Source: Hydractinia symbiolongicarpus (Eukaryota > Cnidaria > Hydrozoa > Anthoathecata > Hydractiniidae). From it: a stretch of DNA of 64,000 nucleotides. The notes below the pieces were generated by a model that saw only the letters and a list, made by a program, of their open reading frames with translations, did no database searches and was not told the DNA's origin. Of the stretch, positions 58,001 to 64,000 are shown one piece after another. A program made the position numbers and the translations under genes. Position 1 is the stretch's first letter; each line of letters begins with the position of its first letter. The stretch is from contig NC_079881.1 of the NCBI RefSeq assembly GCF_029227915.1, positions 5,890,001 to 5,954,000 on the forward strand, given 5' to 3'.

Positions 58001-59849
58001 AAACAAAGTCTTTATTGCCACTTCAATTTATATTTTGTTTCTTATAAAAAATTGTGTTTTTTTTTGTTTGAATGTCAACACTTATGTCAAGAATTTTAAC
58101 CTCACAATGAACCTGAAAAATAAGTATATAACCACAATGGCATACCTATGTCCCATATGTACGAATCTAAGCATGTATTTGGGGCTGTTTTTTGAAATTC
58201 TAAGATAGAATATGCAACAGCTAACTTCTGCGCTCCATCTGGGTACCAAGATATACTTGTGGCTGTTCGATTTATTTCATTGGGATCTCTTTAAAAGAAA
58301 CAACAATAGAAACACAATATTGCAGAAGAGAGAGTACTATAAAAGTTTCATTTAATAAAATGGTTAGCAGAAATACAGTTAACCTTTCAATATAACAGCT
58401 ACAATAGGACAATGGGATTATTATTTAACATAATACTCCTTATGTTACAGAAATAATACTTTACACATTAGCGTTGCAAGCAATCATTGCTAGGCTGAAA
58501 TAAGACTGCGCTAAAAAACTGCACTACTCTACCTAATGTTCAAATAATACCTGAAAACGTTAATAGTTTTTGCTGATGGAGCTTCACAGCTTGAATCACC
58601 TGTGATGTCATCAAAGTATTCCTCATAAATATCTATTGCATTGTTTTGTTGAATACATCGTTCCATTACCTGAATATAATGTGGATCTATTTCTTATTAA
58701 AAAAAAGCAGTATATATCATTTTACTGTTCCCAAGATTAGGATAAAAATGAAAATAGAACACCTTGTACATTTAAACATAAGAAAAATAGAGAACCATAA
58801 GCAAGGAAGTTTAGCATGAGCATCCAGAGAAGCCAACAAACACTGTTCTTCAATTGGTGTAGATTTTCAATTAAAAGGACAAATTCATGATGTACGTTCA
58901 TAAAATAATGAATATTACATATCTCTATAAATAAAAAGACTAAAAGCAGAAGAATGAAAAGTGAAAAAGATTAAACTCACATCTCCAAGTTGCAAAATTG
59001 TATTCATGTATATTTCATCCTTTTCAACCTTTTTTCTGTATCTCATGGTTTGTTCTATTTCAGCAGGATTGATATCTTTTGGCCACCCACCTTCAACATG
59101 GTTCATCCCTCTACTTTCTGATTCAAACCTTTCAGTGTTGACCTAGGGTTGAAAAAAATGTAAAGACACCACACACAGTTTAAAGGAGGGTTGTTGAAAA
59201 AATTATTCGATAAGGGGTCATTGTTTTGCTTTAACTAGAGTCCAGGAAAGCTGTCATTATAACACTGTTATTTAAAGATCTAACTACAAATCACTATAGC
59301 ATATCATAATTGGACATTATACAATGCAGAATGAAATGAGATTTAGCTTGGCATTAGAAAAGGAAAACAACTTTCAATGCTGCCTCATCGAGGTCTCGCT
59401 CATTATTATACAATCAACATCAGCTAATTTAATTTATCAGCCACTAGATTTTAAAGCTAGAGACATAACCATTACTGAAAAGCCATATAAATAGAAAAAA
59501 TATTATGTGCATAAACATCCAGCATAATTTTCAAACTAACTCAAGGGGCTTTGTAATATGGATTACATTACCATTACCATAGTCTACCATTTTCTTGTTA
59601 AAAACTAATGTCCTGAGTGAGTTATATATAATTGTCAAAATCAATGTGATATAGTAAAACGTCTACCTCATGTTCTGACATTTCTGGAACACATTGTATA
59701 CCAACATGGCATGGATTTCTTTCAATGAAATCAGCAGCTAATTTTTCATCTGGCAATATATCTACGTGAAGTTCTGCCTGACGATCACCAAAATTGCATT
59801 GTCGTCCAAATTCAGATCGTTTTTTTGTGTATACGTAAACTATTTCCAT
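52060..59849 (-). CDS. DNAI2: axonemal outer-arm dynein intermediate chain 2
   Basis: Thirteen exons on the minus strand: 59667-59849, 58981-59142, 58551-58669, 58146-58288, 57794-57907, 57291-57395, 56747-57024, 55724-55777, 55550-55593, 55193-55328, 54202-54348, 53617-53708 and 52060-52330. Phases agree throughout and give 615 residues, near the usual family length. The N-terminus [20 protein letters not shown], the [19 protein letters not shown] block and the WD-repeat part ([108 protein letters not shown]) are diagnostic of DNAI2. A charged C-terminal helix follows ([19 protein letters not shown]). DNAI2 pairs with DNAI1 to hold outer dynein arms on the axoneme in motile cilia. Intron 7 holds a Helitron-like copy; the last intron holds a pogo-like element. 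Confidence 0.96.
52616..53184. mobile_element. pogo/Tigger-like MITE, 569 bp
   Basis: The left end CAGTTGACTCCTTCTAATTC and the right end, whose reverse complement is CAGTTGATTCTCCCTAATTC, are inverted repeats flanked by TA (52614-52615 and 53185-53186). The interior repeats AATTCGAA many times. TA duplication and a CAGTTGA start fit the pogo/Tigger group. It lies in the last intron of DNAI2 and has no transposase frame. Confidence 0.65.
53440..53553. mobile_element. one-ended repeat with TA-flanked GATTCCACTG terminus
   Basis: Several AGCAGACACCT and TCTATAGAGC units are followed by GTTCGCTTCAGGGGAGATTC and CACTG next to TA. Only this end was found. It looks like the terminus of a second pogo-like family in the same DNAI2 intron. 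Confidence 0.4.
56606..56714 (+). mobile_element. short Helitron-like element in DNAI2 intron 7
   Basis: It begins TCTCTATAATAATA after a host A and ends GACTAG before a host T. It shares AACACGAAATGCGATAT and AAGGACAGGC words with the 2841 copy and the 5' end with the 16534 copy. The hairpin is damaged (CTCGTGGAATTTTTCACAGG). Its 3' end is 32 bases from the 3' boundary of exon 7 (56747). Confidence 0.55.
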
Positions 59850-59866
59850 GTTTAATATGCTAAAAA
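59850..59866 (-). promoter_or_regulatory. splice acceptor 10 bases upstream of the DNAI2 ATG
   Basis: The minus strand reads CCAATCTTTTTAG (AG at 59860-59861), then ten bases and the ATG. The leader is too short for an ordinary first exon, so a spliced-leader site or a 5' UTR intron is likely. Confidence 0.45.
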
Positions 59867-61376
59867 GATTGGATTGCTAGCGTTTTAAATGAAATAACAC
59901 TTTAGAGGAAAACAGAATACAAGTTAGGCCATCTATATTTGAAAGTTTGCTTATAACCAAGCATCATTTTTAGAATTCGCAAGTGATAGCATCAGAGCGT
60001 GGATACTACCCTTTTTTGCAGGTAAAGTCAAAAATCACGGATCAAGGCTAATACAACTTCCACAAACAGAATAGTGAAGGGACGTGAGGGTGGGAGGATA
60101 TGTAAGAAATTTTTTTTATTTGGAGAATATCTCACATTTCTGTTTAAAGCTATAAAATGACAATGAGCAAACTTTCAAATGTATATAAACTTACAGAAGT
60201 TTCATTGAAATATAGAAAGGAATAAAAATTAAAAATAAAAAGTTTTATAAATATTTTGTTTATTTAAGGTCATTAACAGGAATCATTTTAAGAGAAAATC
60301 TAACTTTTGCTGAAGTTCCAGCTCAATGTTTATGAATGTGTATGAAACTATTTTTTGGTCCCATTTGAAATACTTTGCGAAAAAATTTCAAGAAGAAAAT
60401 TTTACAAGGAGCATATTTCAAAAAATTGTAGAAAAATATTTCACATGACACAATTCCTTTATTTTGCAAGAAAGTCTTTAATAAACAGAATACTTAACAA
60501 TGGAGAGAAGTCACTTCCAGCAGTTAAAAATTGAAAATAAACATTCACAAATGGACCAGAAATGTTGTTCATGGGTGTAGATACCTTTTCTAAGCAATTC
60601 CTTTGATTTGCTCAAGTCTCAATATTAAGCAATGTTGCATTACGCCAGAAAACACAAAACATAGAGAAAATGCAGTAAACATTAATAAGATCTTTATATT
60701 TGTGTATTATATACAATTTGTTTCATACAGTGCAAATGCAGACTTTGTATAAGTGCATACATTTCATAGTTACTATAACTAATACAATAAATTCATGCTC
60801 TTCATACATAGGACTACCATCCCTATCCCTAAGCTGCGTCAATAAAAACAGTGATGAAACAAAATGTGAACAAATAAATAACTATTTGAAATAAATAAAA
60901 AAAGTAAAAATCCAACAAGATTATTCTGAAATAATTTTATTTACAATTTTCACTAATATCCTAACTGGTATGATTTTGAAAAATGGATAAAATCCGAGAG
61001 CAAAATTTTTGTTATAACCACACATGGCACACATAATATTTTTGAGACCAAGTGTTAAACTTCTGTCAAAAACCACCTAGGTACCAATAAACTATTTATG
61101 GAATGATCTAGAATTATTCAAAGGGGAGGTGCTTATTTAAGCCAGCTAATCAAATTTTAAGGACAGTTATTTGAGTCTAGATATTATATTTTTACAGTCA
61201 TATGTACGACTTATACAAGATTTTAGCATTGTAGTATATAAAGAAAAAGCAACTTAAATTAGATACCAAATTGGGAAGTAGTATTAATCAAAACATGGAA
61301 AAGAAACTATAACCTTAGCAATGTGATATACACTAGTTACAATGGAGTTTTATATATTTTTTATGAAGTCTAAGCA
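59867..61376. other. region between CFAP97-like and DNAI2 genes (same strand)
   Basis: No coding exon was recognised. It must contain the 3' UTR of the CFAP97-like gene and possibly the DNAI2 promoter, unless the two are co-transcribed. No specific element can be supported. Confidence 0.4.
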
Positions 61377-62348
61377 TTACCAACCAGGCTCCCATGTTTC
61401 TTCGACTTTGATTTTTCTAGGAGCTCTAACTCTAGCTGAAGAAGTGCGGCCAGATGTGCGTTTTGTGGATGCTGAACTAATTCTAGAATCTGCCAAGCTT
61501 TCGCTATCATAACTTCTCGTTTTTGAATTGACATATTGTGGTCTCACTCTTGAGACTGGCGCACTGACTGGTCTTCTTTTACTAGATTTTGACAAACGAT
61601 CAACATGTTTTTCATTTTTTATATGATCAAACATTAATTTGTCACGACTTAAACCATTTGTTGGTTTCACAGCCTGCAAGCGATTCAATAATCTTAAATT
61701 CTCCCGTTCTATATCTTGCTGTTTCCTTGACCGATTGATAGAAGCTGCTGAGCGAACGCGAACAGGACCAGCTGGTTTCTTTTGAGTAGGAGTTTGGCAT
61801 TTTTTTCGTAATATTTCACGGAGAAGTCTCTGGTTTTCTATGTCAATATCTCTGACTTGATTATTACTAAATGACATACTTAATTTAGCAGAATTGGAGT
61901 CAGCCACTGATTGGCTGCTAGAAGGTCGATTTTTAAATCTTGCTCTGCTGGATGAGCTTCTCATACTCATACTTGAAGAGAACGTGCTTGCTTCATTTCC
62001 TATATCACTGTCACTACTGGAAGAGTTTTGTCTATTGTACTTCATAACTGCAGTCCTTGGTCGTGACTTAACACATGTTTTGTTTTGTCCATGCCTCATT
62101 CTGTCATTATAATTATTTTCATCATCACGTTTTTGTTGTTCATCTTGATGCTGTTTTATCTTTTCTTCCTGATCATGAAGTCGATCACTAATATCTATAA
62201 CTGCTTTGAGCAAAGAATCTAGGTTTACATGATCAGAATCACCATCTATAAAATTCTCTTTCTCCAGCCTAGCATTGTTTTCACTGTACTCAGTGTCTTT
62301 ATGTTTTTGTATTGAAACATGCCTGATACCTTCACTTTCAAAGTCCAT
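61377..62348 (-). CDS. CFAP97: CFAP97/hemingway-like cilia protein
   Basis: A single uninterrupted 323-codon frame on the minus strand. An in-frame TAA lies five codons before the ATG, supporting the start. The N-terminal third is acidic with a short charged helix (about residues 45-80, DISDRLHDQEEKIKQ). A Ser-rich middle follows. The SFSNNQVRDIDIENQRLLRE segment in the middle of the protein (about 60%) is the signature of the CFAP97/KIAA1430 (Drosophila hemingway) domain. A related motif, DIERENLRLLNRL, recurs about 40 residues later. The C-terminus is basic (SSARVRAPRKIKVEETW). Hemingway-family proteins act in motile cilia and sperm flagella. It lies 1.5 kb upstream of, and on the same strand as, DNAI2. 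Lack of introns in the coding region is unlike the other genes here. Confidence 0.78.
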   Translation of the reverse strand: MDFESEGIRHVSIQKHKDTEYSENNARLEKENFIDGDSDHVNLDSLLKAVIDISDRLHDQEEKIKQHQDEQQKRDDENNYNDRMRHGQNKTCVKSRPRTAVMKYNRQNSSSSDSDIGNEASTFSSSMSMRSSSSRARFKNRPSSSQSVADSNSAKLSMSFSNNQVRDIDIENQRLLREILRKKCQTPTQKKPAGPVRVRSAASINRSRKQQDIERENLRLLNRLQAVKPTNGLSRDKLMFDHIKNEKHVDRLSKSSKRRPVSAPVSRVRPQYVNSKTRSYDSESLADSRISSASTKRTSGRTSSARVRAPRKIKVEETWEPGW

Positions 62349-62380
62349 ACCAGAAATATTTTAAATGACCTAGAAAAATC
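62349..62380 (-). promoter_or_regulatory. splice acceptor 21 bases upstream of the CFAP97-like ATG
   Basis: The minus strand reads GATTTTTCTAG (AG at 62370-62371), then 21 bases and the ATG. It could be a spliced-leader acceptor or the end of a 5' UTR intron. Confidence 0.4.
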
Positions 62381-63386
62381 AGAACACAAACATATAAACT
62401 AAATTCTAAATACATATTTTGAATTCACATGTTTAATTATTAAAAACACATTCAGAAAAACACATTCTTTTGATATTCACAACTTATTGTTATGTACTAT
62501 GTATTTGAAAAAAGATGAATTCTGGTAAAGAAGCTCATACATAAATCAAATTAGTTTTTAAAAAGAAATAAAAAAAAGTGTTTACATCTTTATTCTCTAA
62601 AAGTAAAGCATGGATAACATTTCACTACACCCAAGAGAAAACTAACAGCTGTGACAGTAAACTATTAACTTTACAATATTTACACGTATAAAAACATACA
62701 GTTGCCACTATTTTTAAATTCTGTTTTTCCATTAAAAATGCTGGAAAACTTATTCTTTACAGTCGCCAAAAAAGCCTAAAAGTTACGGCCAACGCTTTTT
62801 ATTTAGACTGACTGACAAAAATAGTGAAGCCATTTCATTGTGCTTTTAACTTTAAGGCTAAATAAATTGGAAACAATTGAAAATAAACAACCTGGGACCA
62901 AAATGGGACCTATTTACTAATGCTGGGTCAACTCGCCTGTTTCGGAACAATATAATTTTACCATTGTTCTCCTGCCTGAGCAGATTTTTCCATGGGCCTT
63001 ATTGACTACAGTACAGTCTGAATGTAATCTACCGCATACACGCTAATATCACACCTTTGCGTGGAGGACGGCAGTCGTTTGTCTTTTGTTATAATTAAAT
63101 CCCTTGAGCGTTTTGCGAGTTTATATTTGTGTGTTAAAAAACGATGCGCTCGCAAAGAAATATCAGAGCAATTATATTTTTTCTAATAGCGAGATGCATT
63201 GTGTAAATGTATTGAGAAGCTATTCCCTTAAGTATTAGCGTGAAGTAATTAAATAATAAAAATCTTTCGCGAAGTCCTATAATACATTGCGCGAGAATGT
63301 ATTGTTGATTTAATTACTTAAAAAAATTCCAGCGTGTTTAATCTAAGAAACATACGAGAAGCATTGTTCACAACTATTAAATGCAG

Positions 63387-63535
63387 CTTTTCGTTTTTAA
63401 AGTTTTAAAATACGATTAAAAAAACCTTTCTATCGCCTCTTTTCGATTTTAAACTTTTAAAAAGCAATCTAAAAAACATTTCTATCGCCGCTATTCGTTT
63501 TTAAACTTTTAAAATGCGATCTTAAAAAAAACGCT
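63387..63535. repeat. 52-bp tandem repeat, about 2.9 copies
   Basis: Units start at 63387, 63439 and 63491 and share TTCG(T/A)TTTTAAA, TTTTAAAA and TTTCTATCGCC. The period is exactly 52 bases and the third unit is incomplete. Confidence 0.8.
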
Positions 63536-63763
63536 TATTTACTGCAATTAAAATTTTCAAAAGAGTTCGTGCAAAATAGATGGCTAAAATTGATCTTGCA
63601 ACCTATTGTGAAACAATTGATCACTTGGGGTCATTGTTTATCCGCGAGGCAATTATTTTCTTAAAAAAACAAAAGCTATTGTTCTGTGTAACTATTCATG
63701 CGAGTTTCGCGTCTGCGGTAGTAATTACAAGAAAACGTAGAGCACAAAAAACAAAGTCAAACT

Positions 63764-63803
63764 AAATATATAAGTATTTCAGTAAATATATAAGTATTTC
63801 AGA
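63764..63803. repeat. 20-bp tandem duplication
   Basis: TAAATATATAAGTATTTCAG occurs twice in direct succession. Confidence 0.85.
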
Positions 63804-64000
63804 AAAAACACAAAGAGGAAAAAAAAACCTTGTAGAGTTCAAGGCCTGCTTCTGCTCAATGCTAAATAATAACCATTTAGCTTTTGTTAGGTAAACATGT
63901 ACTACAATGTAATAGATATTTTCTTATTATTACCTTTACTACTCCTGTGGAAAAATCCACTGAGGCAGGATAAAATTGAAAAAGAAGCGCCATTTGGATT

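Larger units (their letters stand above)
62970..63971. repeat. inverted pair of a CCTGCCT...GATTTTTCCA motif, about 1 kb apart
   Basis: TCCTGCCTGAGCAGATTTTT (62970 on) and, in reverse complement, TCCTGCCTCAGTGGATTTTT (63971 down to 63943) are similar over about 28 bases. The right copy contains the hairpin-forming GTGGATTTTTCCAC also seen at the Helitron-like 3' ends. The two may be ends of one element or two independent insertions. Confidence 0.35.
62381..64000. other. region beyond the CFAP97-like gene, repeats only
   Basis: No gene was recognised; the open frame at 63580-63765 has no domain or splice support. The stretch contains an inverted pair of a GATTTTTCCA motif (62970, 63943), a 52-bp tandem array and a 20-bp tandem duplication. 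The upstream control region of the CFAP97-like gene is probably within it. Confidence 0.4.

Overview
The window is animal nuclear DNA: AT-rich, with spliced genes whose exons end in GT...AG junctions, short to medium introns and many dispersed repeats. A secreted protein built from ShKT, follistatin/Kazal and 'GCCP' cysteine modules, together with strong splice acceptors lying 5-70 bases upstream of start codons, points to a cnidarian, probably a hydrozoan. That placement is an inference; no species marker is present. All gene models were built by hand from reading frame, splice-site phase and remembered family signatures.

Layout, left to right. (1) 530-10124 (+): the 3' part of a Caskin-like scaffold gene (two SAM domains, then a long proline-rich tail). 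(2) 12458-15912 (-): a nine-exon gene for a secreted modular cysteine-rich protein (five ShKT domains, two GCCP modules, one follistatin-Kazal unit). (3) 15.9-24.1 kb: gene-poor DNA with repeats. (4) 24151-28221 (-): LUC7L3-like U1 snRNP splicing factor. (5) 28.2-35.1 kb: microsatellites, a decayed LINE, a degenerate minisatellite and a hAT-like MITE. (6) 35206-45479 (+): an 18-exon SEC14L1-like gene (PRELI, CRAL-TRIO, GOLD). (7) 50042-51397 (+): an unrecognised two-exon coiled-coil protein. (8) 52060-59849 (-): a 13-exon axonemal dynein intermediate chain, DNAI2. (9) 61377-62348 (-): a CFAP97/hemingway-like gene.

The genes do not form one pathway. The right-hand 14 kb does hold two probable cilium genes (DNAI2, CFAP97) next to an orphan coiled-coil gene that is tail-to-tail with DNAI2. 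Mobile DNA is varied: three short Helitron-like copies, several TIR elements (hAT-like, pogo-like and others), a 5'-truncated LINE, perfect short-loop palindromes, and a recurring motif close to CCTCGTYCCCAGGGC. Two observations stand out: the modular secreted gene, in which every domain is one symmetric phase-1 exon, and a set of upstream splice acceptors consistent with spliced-leader trans-splicing.
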